Shown: positions 26,122 to 35,271 of the stretch, piece after piece
Position numbering within the stretch: the first letter of the stretch is position 1
Layout: each line of letters opens with the position of its first letter
Assembly (NCBI GenBank): GCA_965223125.1
Contig: OZ244984.1
Coordinates: 3,596,001 to 3,660,000 of the forward strand
Source: Pacificispira sp965223125
Lineage (GTDB): Bacteria > Pseudomonadota > Alphaproteobacteria > UBA8366 > Aestuariispiraceae
Reading direction: 5' to 3'
Length of the DNA: 64,000 nt
Made by a program: the position numbers and the translations under genes
The notes under the pieces: generated by a model
What the model saw: only the letters and a program-made list of their open reading frames with translations
Database searches by the model: none
Told to the model about the DNA's origin: nothing

Positions 26122-26628
26122 ATGGACGGGCATGATACGATACCGCCAGCGCTGTTTCGCGGTGCCTGCGGTCGGTTCGCCACGGGTGTCACGATTGCGA
26201 CGGCACGGGATTCATCCGGACAGCGCTGGGGCGTGACGGTCAATTCCTTTTCATCGGTATCGCTGGATCCACCACTAGTGCTGTTTTCCCTGGATCGGGC
26301 GGCGACATCCCATGACGGCATCCTCAATGCGGGCGGCTTTGCGATCAACATACTGAGCATTGCTCAACGCGCCCTGTCGGATCGATTTTCCATTGTTCGG
26401 GATGAGGATCGTTTCGCCGGAGTCCCGATCCTGGATGGATTGCCGGACGAGCCGCCACTTATTGCGCAGTGTCTGTGCAATATTGTCTGTACACTGGAAC
26501 AGGGAATTCCGGGCGGGGATCACACGATCCTGATTGGTCGCGTGCGCCGCATCGCCCTAGGGGCACCGGAATCTCCTGAGCCACTGCTTTATTTCAGTGG
26601 CGGCTATGCCGAAATGGCACGATCCTGA
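26122..26628 (+). CDS. Flavin reductase family protein (FMN-binding split barrel)
   Basis: Likely reduces FMN or FAD with NAD(P)H for a partner monooxygenase, or binds flavin in another redox role. The 168 residues carry the flavin-reductase core: FRGACGRFATGVTIATA, GVTVNSFSSVSLDPPLVLFSL, the AINILSIAQRALSDRFS helix, and HTILIGRVRRIALG. ATG 26122 is preceded by AAGGGG at 11 bases; an upstream start at 26080 is possible. No oxygenase is encoded nearby, so the partner is unknown. Confidence 0.88.
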   Translation: MDGHDTIPPALFRGACGRFATGVTIATARDSSGQRWGVTVNSFSSVSLDPPLVLFSLDRAATSHDGILNAGGFAINILSIAQRALSDRFSIVRDEDRFAGVPILDGLPDEPPLIAQCLCNIVCTLEQGIPGGDHTILIGRVRRIALGAPESPEPLLYFSGGYAEMARS

Positions 26629-26636
26629 AATCTGGA

Positions 26637-27872
26637 TTAGCGAACCGTTACGGTTTCGGTCAGGGAAAAGATTTCCAGATCGTCATTGTTGGCATCTTTA
26701 CGGAAGTATTGAAAAATTCCGGTGTAGAGGCCGGGAACAAGCGGTTCCGTGAGGTCCTGTTTCCCGATCGCAAGCAGACGTACCATGCTAAACTGGTCGA
26801 AGTGGCGACCGGAACGCACAAATCTCTGACCATTCGGATCCGTGATTTCCGCGACGAATCCGTCGCCGGGCTGTATCCCGGCCAGATAGACATGCATCAC
26901 CAGTGCCGAGGCGTCGGTAGAAATTGGGGAGGGCGTGAACAGACTGTATTCGACTGCCGCGCGGTTCAAGACCTGATTAGCGAACCCGGAGTGGATCACC
27001 AATGTGCGGGGATAGCGCAACTGGGCCTCAACATCGATCTGCCACAACGGTGTGCCATCCAATCCGCAGCCTTCATGACGGCCACGCCCGGTGAACGGGT
27101 CGATAAAGGTACCATCACGGGATACTTCGAAATGCACATGCGGGAATTCTGTCAGGCCGGACATGCCCACGGTACCGAGGATCTGACCCTGTACGACCTG
27201 ATCTCCCGGACGGACCGTTACGGAACCGCGCTTGAGATGGGCATAGGTGGTGATATAGCCATTACCGTGATCGATGGCGACGAAATTGCCGCGACCGCGT
27301 GACTGGACAGCCGCACGTCCAAAGAGTTTGAAATTCGCATCCGGCATTCCCTCGCGGGTTTGCAGCACCGTACCGGGTGCCGCCGCGATTACATTGACAC
27401 CGGCTTCCATCTGCTCGGTATCGATGATCCGGAAATCCGTGCCGCGATGTTCGTCATAGCTCAATGAGCCACAGGAGTAATCACGTGGTTCCTGTTCCGT
27501 ACCGGCATTGACATAACTGACGATGTAGCAGTCATCACCGAAACTGCAATCAAGCGGAAGACCCAAGGCAAAGGGAGTCTGGGTCGAATCCGAGGGCAGA
27601 CCTGGAATTTCCGGCAGGGTTTCGACCGGGGCCAGGGCAGGATCATCCGAGGACTGGGCTTGCGGAGTGGATGGTTCAGTAGTCGGTTGCGGGAATTCCG
27701 GAACCGACATCTGGGCCGTGCCCGGCTGCAGCGGGGTGGATCCGTCGCCGTTGGATGTTGTCTGGACACCAGAAGGAGTTGGGCTGACACCATCGTCCAT
27801 AATCAGGAAGCGGGCGGCCAGACCGAGCCCGATTATCAGGATCACGACGCCAAATGCAGCGATAATCCGCAT
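26637..27872 (-). CDS. M23 family metallopeptidase
   Basis: Periplasmic peptidoglycan endopeptidase or LytM-like protein of 411 residues. An N-terminal membrane anchor (IIAAFGVVILIIGLGLAARF) is followed by about 75 residues rich in Ser, Thr and Pro. The M23 domain (about 150-270) has HRGTDFRI (His and Asp zinc ligands), the AAAPGTVLQ strand, HGNGYITTYAHL and the second zinc motif HVHFEV. All catalytic residues are present. A C-terminal beta-rich domain of about 130 residues follows. The start codon lies one base after the rnd stop, so translation is probably coupled. Confidence 0.9.
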   Translation of the reverse strand: MRIIAAFGVVILIIGLGLAARFLIMDDGVSPTPSGVQTTSNGDGSTPLQPGTAQMSVPEFPQPTTEPSTPQAQSSDDPALAPVETLPEIPGLPSDSTQTPFALGLPLDCSFGDDCYIVSYVNAGTEQEPRDYSCGSLSYDEHRGTDFRIIDTEQMEAGVNVIAAAPGTVLQTREGMPDANFKLFGRAAVQSRGRGNFVAIDHGNGYITTYAHLKRGSVTVRPGDQVVQGQILGTVGMSGLTEFPHVHFEVSRDGTFIDPFTGRGRHEGCGLDGTPLWQIDVEAQLRYPRTLVIHSGFANQVLNRAAVEYSLFTPSPISTDASALVMHVYLAGIQPGDGFVAEITDPNGQRFVRSGRHFDQFSMVRLLAIGKQDLTEPLVPGLYTGIFQYFRKDANNDDLEIFSLTETVTVR

Positions 27873-27873
27873 C

Positions 27874-29040
27874 CTAATTCTCCTTCCGGATCACGTCGAT
27901 TCCGCCGGCCCCGCCTGTCAGGGCGATCTCACCCCTTTTGAGGGCCAGCGCGTCCTCTCCGAACAATTCCCGACGCCAGCCTCTCAGGGCAGGCACGTCC
28001 GCCGTATCATAGGCCGCGATTCGCTCAAGATCATCGGAATTGGCGACAAGGCGCGCGGCGACGCCTGCGGTTTCGCAATTGCGTTTCAGCAGAACCTTGA
28101 GCAGATCCGTCATCGGCCCCAATCCCTGCGGCAGACGATCCTGCGTGGCGGGAACCGGCAGTTGATCCTTCGGCACGGTCTGTGCGGTGGCGACGGCCTC
28201 CAGCAATCCCTTGCCGAGCTTTCCTTCGGCGAAGCCCCGGCTGAGTCCCCGGATGCGGGACAGATCGTCCAGTGTCTTGGGCGCGCTGCCTGCCACATCC
28301 AGCAGTGAGTCGTCCTTGATGATCCGGTTGCGTGGCAGATCGCGTTCCTGTGCCTCACGCTCCCGCCAGGCCGCGACCTCCCGCACGATCTGCAAGAAAC
28401 GCGGCTTGCCACCCCTCAGCTTGACCCGTTTCCAGGCATCCTCCGGCGCGCTGCGATAGGTTTCCGCGCTGGAAAGAATGGCCATTTCCTCCTCGACCCA
28501 ATGTGAACGCCCGGTTTTCTTAAGGCGCTCCGACAGGCTGCGGTAGATGTCGCGCAGATGCGTGACATCGGTCAGCGCATAGGTCATCTGACGCTCGGTC
28601 AGCGGTCGATGGGCCCAGTCGGTAAAGCGGGAGGATTTGTCCATATCGGCAGCGCATATCTGCTTCACCAGTGCCTCATACCCGACCTGATCGCCATAGC
28701 CACAAACCATGGCGGCAACCTGACTGTCGAACAGCGGGGCAGGGACTTCGCCCATCAGATTATAAAAGATTTCAAGATCTTGCCGGGCGGCATGGAATAT
28801 CTTCAGGATCGAACGATCCCGCATCAGATCAAAAACCGGTGTCAGATCGAGACCCTCCGCCAGCGGATCGATGGCGCGTTCCGTTCCCGGTTCCGGTCCG
28901 GAAATCTGGATCAGGCAGAGTTTGGGCCAATAGGTCTTGTCGCGCATGAATTCGGTATCGACCGTCACCCAGGGGGCATCGGCGATGGTGCGGCAATAGG
29001 CTGCCAGAACGTCGGTCGTGGCGATCAGCGGAATGGTCAT
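27874..29040 (-). CDS. rnd: Ribonuclease D
   Basis: 3'-5' exoribonuclease for tRNA and stable-RNA maturation, 388 residues. The DEDDy exonuclease domain shows VTVDTEFMRDKTYWPKLCLIQ (first acidic pair), KIFHAARQDLEIFYNL, and YALTDVTHLRDIYRSL with the final Tyr and Asp. An HRDC domain follows (about 215-290, LPRNRIIKDDSLLDVAGSAP), then a second, more diverged HRDC-like segment. ATG 29040 gives the standard N-terminus; the longer frame upstream is not needed. It diverges from the SulP gene. Confidence 0.94.
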   Translation of the reverse strand: MTIPLIATTDVLAAYCRTIADAPWVTVDTEFMRDKTYWPKLCLIQISGPEPGTERAIDPLAEGLDLTPVFDLMRDRSILKIFHAARQDLEIFYNLMGEVPAPLFDSQVAAMVCGYGDQVGYEALVKQICAADMDKSSRFTDWAHRPLTERQMTYALTDVTHLRDIYRSLSERLKKTGRSHWVEEEMAILSSAETYRSAPEDAWKRVKLRGGKPRFLQIVREVAAWREREAQERDLPRNRIIKDDSLLDVAGSAPKTLDDLSRIRGLSRGFAEGKLGKGLLEAVATAQTVPKDQLPVPATQDRLPQGLGPMTDLLKVLLKRNCETAGVAARLVANSDDLERIAAYDTADVPALRGWRRELFGEDALALKRGEIALTGGAGGIDVIRKEN

Positions 29041-29260
29041 GACGCTTCGGCTATACGTGAGTCGGTAGGGAAGGGGAAGCGGTAAAGAATTGTTTGACTG
29101 TCTATGATTTCTGACAGATCGGAACATTTCCACCAGGGCTGCAAGGATAGTAGATATGAAGCGGCAGATTGGCTCTTCTTGCCGCGACACAAGGTCGCTT
29201 TGCGGGGTCGGATATTGGGCATAGGCTCGGATTTTCCCGGCTGTAAGGATTTGCCGCATC

Positions 29261-30976
29261 ATGTCCGCATCCCTGCCATCCGATCCGGAACCCGGCTTCA
29301 GGGATCTGTTTACACCGAAACTCGTCACCGTCCTGCGGGAGGGGTATGGTCGGCGGGATTTGCGAGACGATCTTATTGCCGGACTGACCGTCGCCATTGT
29401 TGCAATGCCCCTGTCCATGGCAATTGCCATCGCCGCAGGCGTTTCACCGGATCGGGGGTTGGTGACAGCCATCATCGGTGGGTTTCTGGTGTCGCTGCTG
29501 GGTGGCAGCCGGTTTCAGATCGGCGGTCCGGCGGGTGCTTTCATCGTGGTTATGGCCCTGACGCTGGAGCGTCATGGGATCGAAGGATTGATCCTGGCAA
29601 CCCTGATGGCCGGGCTGTTTCTCATCGTCATTGGATTGTTGCGCCTTGGAACCTTGATCAAGGTGATCCCTTATCCGGTCACGGTCGGTTTCACCGCTGG
29701 TATCGGGGTGATTATATTCGCAAGCCAGATCAAAGATTTATTCGGATTAACTCTTGTTGGATCTGAGCCTGCGGCATTTCTTCCGAAGATTGGTGTCCTA
29801 TCGGGGGCGGTTGGAACGATCAATCCGGCGGCGGTGGTTCTGGCGGTCTTGACCGTCGGGATCATCCTGTTGCAGCGGCGATGGCGACCTTCCTGGCCCG
29901 GCATTCTGATCGCCGTCGTGATTGCATCCGGGATCGCGGGTCTGCTGAATCTGCCGGTCGAGACGATAGGCACCCGGTTCGGCGGCATTCCAAACAGTCT
30001 GCCTATGCCCGCCCTGCCGTCAATGTCGTTCGATCTGATGATCGCCGTGTTGCCGGATGCGATTGCCTTTGCCCTGTTGGGGGCTATCGAGTCGCTGCTA
30101 TCCGCCGTTGTTGCCGATGGGATGACCGGTCGGCGGCATCGTTCGAACTGCGAGCTTGTTGCGCAGGGGGTGGCCAATATCGGTTCCGCCCTGTTCGGGG
30201 GCATTTGCGTGACCGGTACTATCGCCCGAACGGCCACAAATATACGGGCAGGTGCACGCGGTCCTGTCGCGGGAATGCTGCATGCAGCGATAATCCTGGG
30301 ATTCATGCTGTTCGCGGCCCCGCTCGCCTCCTACATACCCCTCGCTAGCCTTGCAGGCGTGTTGGTAGTGATCGCCTATCATATGGTCGAGAAGCATGCG
30401 ATCCTGGCGGTGCTGCGGGCATCCAGAGCGGATTTTGTCGTGCTGCTTGTAACGTTTCTTCTGGTGGTCCTGCGGGATCTGACAGAGGGGATCGTGGTCG
30501 GCATCGCATTGGGAGCAATCCTGTTCATCGACAGGATGGGAAAGACCCTGGCGATAGAACACCACACACCCTTCGTCGTCGAGGATCGGTCCGACGATGC
30601 CCCGGTGGATGGGGCCGTGATCGATCCGGGTCGGCTGAGCGGGCTCAATGTCGAGGTGTATCGGATATCCGGTGCCTTCTTTTTCGGCGCGGCCTCCACC
30701 GTCGGGCGGGTGCTGGACAGGATTTCGGAACATCGCCGCCATGTCGTGATCGATTGCAGCGCGGTCCCCTTCCTGGATTCAACGGCGGCGAATGTCCTGG
30801 AGGGTACAGCCCGCAAGGCGCGGCAGGTCGGCGTGCGCCTGTTCATCGTCGGTGCTAATGAGGATCTGCGTGCGATGTTGGCGGCCCATGGTGTCCTGGA
30901 ATCGGGGGCGGAATTCGAAGAGACTCTGGACCTGGCGCTAGAAAAGCTCCGGGCGCAGAACCTCGACATCCGATAG
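29261..30976 (+). CDS. SulP family anion transporter
   Basis: Inner-membrane anion transporter of 571 residues; family members carry sulfate, bicarbonate or dicarboxylates. The membrane domain (about 30-420) shows DLIAGLTVAIVAMPLSMAIAIAAG, QIGGPAGAFIVVM and LLGAIESLLSAVVADGMTG. The C-terminal STAS domain (about 455-565) has VEVYRISGAFFFGAA and VIDCSAVPFLDSTAANVL with the conserved Asp-Ser. It is convergent with the PII-like gene, overlapping its 3' end by 39 bp. Proximity to an SbtA-like permease makes bicarbonate an attractive substrate, but sulfate is equally possible. Confidence 0.9.
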   Translation: MSASLPSDPEPGFRDLFTPKLVTVLREGYGRRDLRDDLIAGLTVAIVAMPLSMAIAIAAGVSPDRGLVTAIIGGFLVSLLGGSRFQIGGPAGAFIVVMALTLERHGIEGLILATLMAGLFLIVIGLLRLGTLIKVIPYPVTVGFTAGIGVIIFASQIKDLFGLTLVGSEPAAFLPKIGVLSGAVGTINPAAVVLAVLTVGIILLQRRWRPSWPGILIAVVIASGIAGLLNLPVETIGTRFGGIPNSLPMPALPSMSFDLMIAVLPDAIAFALLGAIESLLSAVVADGMTGRRHRSNCELVAQGVANIGSALFGGICVTGTIARTATNIRAGARGPVAGMLHAAIILGFMLFAAPLASYIPLASLAGVLVVIAYHMVEKHAILAVLRASRADFVVLLVTFLLVVLRDLTEGIVVGIALGAILFIDRMGKTLAIEHHTPFVVEDRSDDAPVDGAVIDPGRLSGLNVEVYRISGAFFFGAASTVGRVLDRISEHRRHVVIDCSAVPFLDSTAANVLEGTARKARQVGVRLFIVGANEDLRAMLAAHGVLESGAEFEETLDLALEKLRAQNLDIR

Positions 30977-31258
30977 CGTGACGATCCCGATCTGGCGGTC
31001 CAGCACGGTGCGAATTTCGCTCAGCACGGCCGGGACCTTCTCCTCATCCAGCACGATCAGGACCTGCACCATCCGCCCGGCATCAGAGGACAGCGAATCC
31101 CGCCGCCACACCCCGCTTGCCCCGCGTCCGGCCAGTGCGGGCAGGACGGTGTAGCCGGGCACTTCCAGCCGGTCGAGCAGCCCCAGAAGCCGGTTCAGGA
31201 ACGGGGCTTCGATGATGATGGACAGGCGTTTCTTTGGAAATGTCTGCAACGGTTCCAT
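30938..31258 (-). CDS. PII-like (SbtB-type) signalling protein
   Basis: Small ferredoxin-like fold protein of 106 residues, probably a trimer that gates the neighbouring bicarbonate permease as SbtB does for SbtA in cyanobacteria. Strands and helices fit the PII pattern: KRLSIIIEAPFLNRLLGLLDRL, the GYTVLPALAGRGASGVWRRD segment at the T-loop position, and the C-terminal IVTLSDVEVLRPELF. The C-terminal Cys pair of cyanobacterial SbtB is missing. ATG 31258 gives a compact N-terminus. It lies 10 bp after the permease gene. Confidence 0.78.
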   Translation of the reverse strand: MEPLQTFPKKRLSIIIEAPFLNRLLGLLDRLEVPGYTVLPALAGRGASGVWRRDSLSSDAGRMVQVLIVLDEEKVPAVLSEIRTVLDRQIGIVTLSDVEVLRPELF

Positions 31259-31268
31259 GGCGCGTATC

Positions 31269-32249
31269 CTATGACAGCCAGCCCGCAAGGGCGATATAGA
31301 ACGGAATGCCGAGCGTCAGGTTGAACGGGAAGGTGACCGCCAGCGACAGGGTTAGATACAGCGCCGCTTTCGCTTCCGGCAAGGCAAGGCGCATCGCGGC
31401 GGGAACGGCGATGTAGGAGGCACTGGCGGCGAGCACGGAGAACAGCGCGATTCCGCCGGTCGGCAGGCCGATTACCGCCCCTGTGATACCACCCAGGACC
31501 GATCCGATCAGCGGCATGTAGAGTCCGAATGCGAGCAGGGCAGGGGAGAGTGTCCGGCGCACCTGCCGCAATTCCCGTCCGGCCACCAGCCCCATATCCA
31601 GCAGGAAGAGGCACAGGACACCCTTGAACGGGTCGGAGATGAAGGGCGCGATGTCCTGATATCCGGTCTCTCCCGTCGCCATGCCGATCAGGAAAGCCCC
31701 GATCAGCAGCAGAACCGACCCATTCAGCGCGACCTCCCGCCACGGTGCCTCGTTGCGGGTGGCAGAAGCCGAGCGACCGCGATGGGCGAGGATCAAGGCA
31801 ATCGCGATGGCAGGCACCTCCATCGCGGCGGCGGCAGCGACCATGATACCGGGATAGGGCAGACCTGCGAGTTCAATGGCCGTAGTGGCAGCGATAAAGG
31901 TGACGATGGAGATTGATCCGTAATGGGCGGCAATCGCCGCCGCATCCACCTGACCCAGCCGCGTCGTCGCTCGCAGCAATGCGAAGGCGATTACCGGAAT
32001 AGAGGCACTCAACAGGATCGCTGCACCGATCACTAGCAGAAGGTCGAGGCCCAGGCCATGATCGCCTGCTGCGACGCCGCCCTTGAAGCCGATGGCCAGC
32101 ATCAGATAGAGCGACAGGGCCTTTGCCACCGCTTCTGGAATAGCCAGATCCGAGCGTGCAAGCGCGGCGGCAAGTCCCAGGGCAAAGAACAGCACCGGTG
32201 GCGAGATCAGGTTCTGGAGAGCGAGCGATGCGTCCATGTGGGATTTCAT
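31269..32249 (-). CDS. SbtA-like sodium-dependent bicarbonate permease (DUF897)
   Basis: Predicted inner-membrane bicarbonate/sodium symporter of 326 residues with about ten helices. The family start NLISPPVLFFALGLAAALARSDLAIPEAV and the second-repeat segment LFLLDMGLVAGRELRQVR followed by SYIAVPAAMRLALPEA are clear. A PII-like gene follows directly, as in sbtAB pairs. ATG 32249 and ATG 32237 are both possible starts; neither has a strong ribosome-binding site. Bicarbonate specificity is inferred from the family and the partner gene. The 281-bp gap to aspS holds the divergent promoters. Confidence 0.85.
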   Translation of the reverse strand: MKSHMDASLALQNLISPPVLFFALGLAAALARSDLAIPEAVAKALSLYLMLAIGFKGGVAAGDHGLGLDLLLVIGAAILLSASIPVIAFALLRATTRLGQVDAAAIAAHYGSISIVTFIAATTAIELAGLPYPGIMVAAAAAMEVPAIAIALILAHRGRSASATRNEAPWREVALNGSVLLLIGAFLIGMATGETGYQDIAPFISDPFKGVLCLFLLDMGLVAGRELRQVRRTLSPALLAFGLYMPLIGSVLGGITGAVIGLPTGGIALFSVLAASASYIAVPAAMRLALPEAKAALYLTLSLAVTFPFNLTLGIPFYIALAGWLS

Positions 32250-32530
32250 ATCCAGATTTGTGACGGTTGGGGACTTATGGTGAAAGAGGACTAATATCAA
32301 TACCCGCCGCATTGTTCATTGTCTGGAAGATATGGTGTTTAACGGTATTGGTGGGGGAACCGTCGGATCACCCTCAATCCCGGCGATTTCGTGTGATGAT
32401 GTATTGATCCCACAACAATGCCTACAATGCGTCGCTCAGCCTTGACATTCAGGCTGGAAACAGGCCCTTTCGCGACCGAAATCGAAGGGGGCCGTAGGTC
32501 TCCTGTCTCTTGAAATCTGGAGTGACGGTC

Positions 32531-34315
32531 ATGCACGCCTATCGCACACATACATGTGGGGCGCTTCGCGCCGGAGACGCCGATCTGCAGGTGCGCCTGT
32601 CGGGCTGGGTACATCGCAAGCGCGATCACGGAAACCTGCTTTTCGTCGATCTGCGGGACAATTACGGCCTGACCCAATGCGTAATCGATGTCTCCTCGCC
32701 GCTGCTGTCGCAGATCGAAGGATTGAGCCTGGAATCGGTCATCACCGTTACCGGAAAGGTCGTCGCGCGGACACCCGAAACCGTCAATCCGAACCTGCCG
32801 ACCGGGGCGGTCGAGGTCTATATCAGCGAATGCGTTGTCCAGTCTTCTGCAGCACCGCTGCCGATGCCGGTTAATCAGGATGCTGGCTATCCCGAGGAAA
32901 TCCGTCTGAAAAACCGCTTCCTTGACCTGCGTCGGGAGGAAATGCATCGCAACATCCTGCTGCGCAACGCGATCATCGGGTCGATCCGCCGCCGGATGGT
33001 GGATCAGGGTTTCTCCGAATTCCAGACTCCGATCCTGACGGCCTCATCACCGGAAGGTGCGCGCGACTTCCTGGTGCCCTCGCGGCTGCATCCGGGCAAG
33101 TTCTATGCCCTGCCGCAGGCACCGCAGCAGTTCAAACAGTTGCTGATGATCTCCGGCTTCGACCGTTATTTCCAGATCGCACCCTGTTTCCGGGACGAGG
33201 ATGCCCGCGCCGACCGCTCGCCAGGAGAATTCTACCAGCTCGATTTCGAAATGGCCTTCGTGACCCAGGATGATGTCTTTGCGGCCATCGAACCGGTGCT
33301 GCATGGCGTGTTTGAGGAATTTGCCGACGGTCGTTTGGTCTCTGCACTGCCATTCCCACGCATCCCCTATGCCGAGGCGATGCTGAAATACGGGTCCGAC
33401 AAGCCGGATCTGCGCAACCCGATTGAGATCGTTGATGTCTCGGAAGCCTTCCGGGGTTCCGATTTCAAGATTTTCGCCCGGCTGGTTGAGGGTGGCGCAG
33501 TGGTACGCGGCATTCCGGTGAAAGATGTCGGAGGTCAGCCCCGCAGCTTCTTCGACAAGCTGAATTCCTGGGCACAGGCCCAGGGGCAGCCGGGTCTTGG
33601 CTATATCGTCTGGCGCGAGGACGGGGCCGCAGGACCGATTGCCAAGAACCTGGACGCCGACCGGATCGCGCAAATCGCGGAAACCGCCGGGTTGGTGTCG
33701 GGCGATGCGATCTTCTTTGTCGCCGGCAAGGCAGAGGATGCGGCGAAATTCGCCGGGGCTGCCCGTACCAGAGTCGCGGAGGAACTTGGCCTGATCGACG
33801 CGAACCGCTTTGAATTCTGCTGGATCGTCGATTTCCCGATGTTCGAATACAATGAGGATCTGAAGAAGATCGATTTCTCCCACAACCCGTTCTCTATGCC
33901 ACAGGGTGGGATGGACGCATTGCAGAATGCCGATCCACTCTCGATCCTGGCCTACCAGTATGACATCGTCTGTAACGGGGTCGAACTCAGCTCCGGCGCG
34001 ATCCGGAACCACCTTCCTGATGTGATGTACAAGGCCTTCGAGATCGCGGGTTATGGCCCGGAAGTCGTGGATTCTCGCTTCGGTGGCATGATCAATGCCC
34101 TGAAACTGGGCGCGCCGCCGCACGGGGGCTCGGCACCGGGGATCGACCGGATCGTCATGCTGCTGGCCGGAACGACGAATATCCGTGAGGTGATCGCCTT
34201 CCCGATGAACCAGATCGCGCAGGATCTTATGATGGGCGCGCCCGCCACGGTCTCCGACAAGCAATTGCAGGACGTGCATATCTCCCTGTCGCTGCCGGAC
34301 GGGTTCGATAGCTGA
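32531..34315 (+). CDS. aspS: Aspartyl-tRNA synthetase
   Basis: Charges tRNA-Asp, 594 residues, bacterial type with an inserted GAD domain. Seen: the N-terminal anticodon-binding OB fold (SGWVHRKRDHGNLLFVDLRD), class-II motif 1 around RMVDQGFSEFQTPIL, motif 2 (APCFRDEDARADRSPGEFYQLD), and motif 3 GGSAPGIDRIVMLLAG. The His in RKRDHG, at the place where E. coli has Leu, is a mark of non-discriminating enzymes that also charge tRNA-Asn for GatCAB; this is an inference. ATG 32531 follows GGAG by 8 bases. The next gene overlaps its stop by one base. Confidence 0.97.
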   Translation: MHAYRTHTCGALRAGDADLQVRLSGWVHRKRDHGNLLFVDLRDNYGLTQCVIDVSSPLLSQIEGLSLESVITVTGKVVARTPETVNPNLPTGAVEVYISECVVQSSAAPLPMPVNQDAGYPEEIRLKNRFLDLRREEMHRNILLRNAIIGSIRRRMVDQGFSEFQTPILTASSPEGARDFLVPSRLHPGKFYALPQAPQQFKQLLMISGFDRYFQIAPCFRDEDARADRSPGEFYQLDFEMAFVTQDDVFAAIEPVLHGVFEEFADGRLVSALPFPRIPYAEAMLKYGSDKPDLRNPIEIVDVSEAFRGSDFKIFARLVEGGAVVRGIPVKDVGGQPRSFFDKLNSWAQAQGQPGLGYIVWREDGAAGPIAKNLDADRIAQIAETAGLVSGDAIFFVAGKAEDAAKFAGAARTRVAEELGLIDANRFEFCWIVDFPMFEYNEDLKKIDFSHNPFSMPQGGMDALQNADPLSILAYQYDIVCNGVELSSGAIRNHLPDVMYKAFEIAGYGPEVVDSRFGGMINALKLGAPPHGGSAPGIDRIVMLLAGTTNIREVIAFPMNQIAQDLMMGAPATVSDKQLQDVHISLSLPDGFDS

Positions 34316-35241
34316 TGATAGCGACCTGTCCGGAACGCATCGTCTATTTCGATGGTGCGCTTGATGCAGCGACGATAGACGCTCTTCCGCCGGAGGTGAC
34401 GGCGGGGATCATTTTCTGTCGCGGCAATCCGGTGGACGAGGCCGATCTGCTTACGCGCTTGGACGGTGCCACCGTGGCGATCAACGGCCATACGCCGATG
34501 TCGAATGCGGTGCTGGACAGGCTGGCCCCGACCCTGAATCGGGTCGTTTTTCTGGGCACCGGGGCATCAACCTATATCGACATCAACCATGCGGTATCTC
34601 TGGGGATTGAGGTGCTGCCGGTGCGGGATTATGGCAGCCGCAGCATCGCTGAATTTGCCTTCGGTCTGGTTCTGAGTGCCAGCCGCCAGATTGCCGTGAT
34701 GGATCGCGCCATCCGCCGGGGTGGCTGGCCAGTTCTGGGCGGGCCGGAACTGAGGGGCAAGGTGCTGGGCGTCGTTGGTCTGGGGAGTATCGGCAGGGAG
34801 ATGGTACGCCTTGGTGCGGACTTCGGGATGCAGGTCGTTGCCTGGAACCGCAGCCCGGTATTGGAGAATCTGCCCTGCGTTCAGGTCTCACTGGAAGAAG
34901 TATTCCGGCAGTCGGAAGCGGTCTCCCTCCATGTCGCATCGACGCCGGAAACGCGGGGCCTGATCGGTATTGATCTGCTCGGTCGCATGAAGCCCGGCGC
35001 GGTTCTGGTTAATGTCGCCCGGGGCGAGATTGTGGATCACAACGCCTTGATCCACGCCCTGCAATACGGGCCGCTCGCTCATGCGGCCCTTGATGTCTTC
35101 CCACAGGAACCCCCTGCTGCTGACGACCCACTGCTGGCGCTTGATAATGTCACACTGACCGCCCACGCCGCCTGGAATACTCCTGATGCCGCCCGGCGTC
35201 TGCTGGAAATCGGGTTTGGACTGGCGCGGGCAGAAGTATAG
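34315..35241 (+). CDS. D-2-hydroxyacid dehydrogenase family protein
   Basis: NAD(P)-dependent 2-hydroxyacid dehydrogenase of 308 residues, substrate unknown. The Rossmann motif is GVVGLGSIGREM, and the catalytic triad is visible: Arg in NVARGEIVD, Glu in FPQEPP, His in TAHAAWNT. Substrate-loop sequence FLGTGASTYIDIN replaces the usual GxGxDxID. The ATG overlaps the aspS stop (TGATG), so it is translationally coupled to aspS. It ends 30 bp before the stop of the convergent accessory cluster. Confidence 0.9.
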   Translation: MIATCPERIVYFDGALDAATIDALPPEVTAGIIFCRGNPVDEADLLTRLDGATVAINGHTPMSNAVLDRLAPTLNRVVFLGTGASTYIDINHAVSLGIEVLPVRDYGSRSIAEFAFGLVLSASRQIAVMDRAIRRGGWPVLGGPELRGKVLGVVGLGSIGREMVRLGADFGMQVVAWNRSPVLENLPCVQVSLEEVFRQSEAVSLHVASTPETRGLIGIDLLGRMKPGAVLVNVARGEIVDHNALIHALQYGPLAHAALDVFPQEPPAADDPLLALDNVTLTAHAAWNTPDAARRLLEIGFGLARAEV

Positions 35242-35271
35242 AGGACGGGAGTGCGAATATACCGGTGCTCG

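Noticed and set aside
33047..34279. 410-codon open frame on the minus strand
   Set aside because: Antisense to aspS; no domain and no ribosome-binding site.
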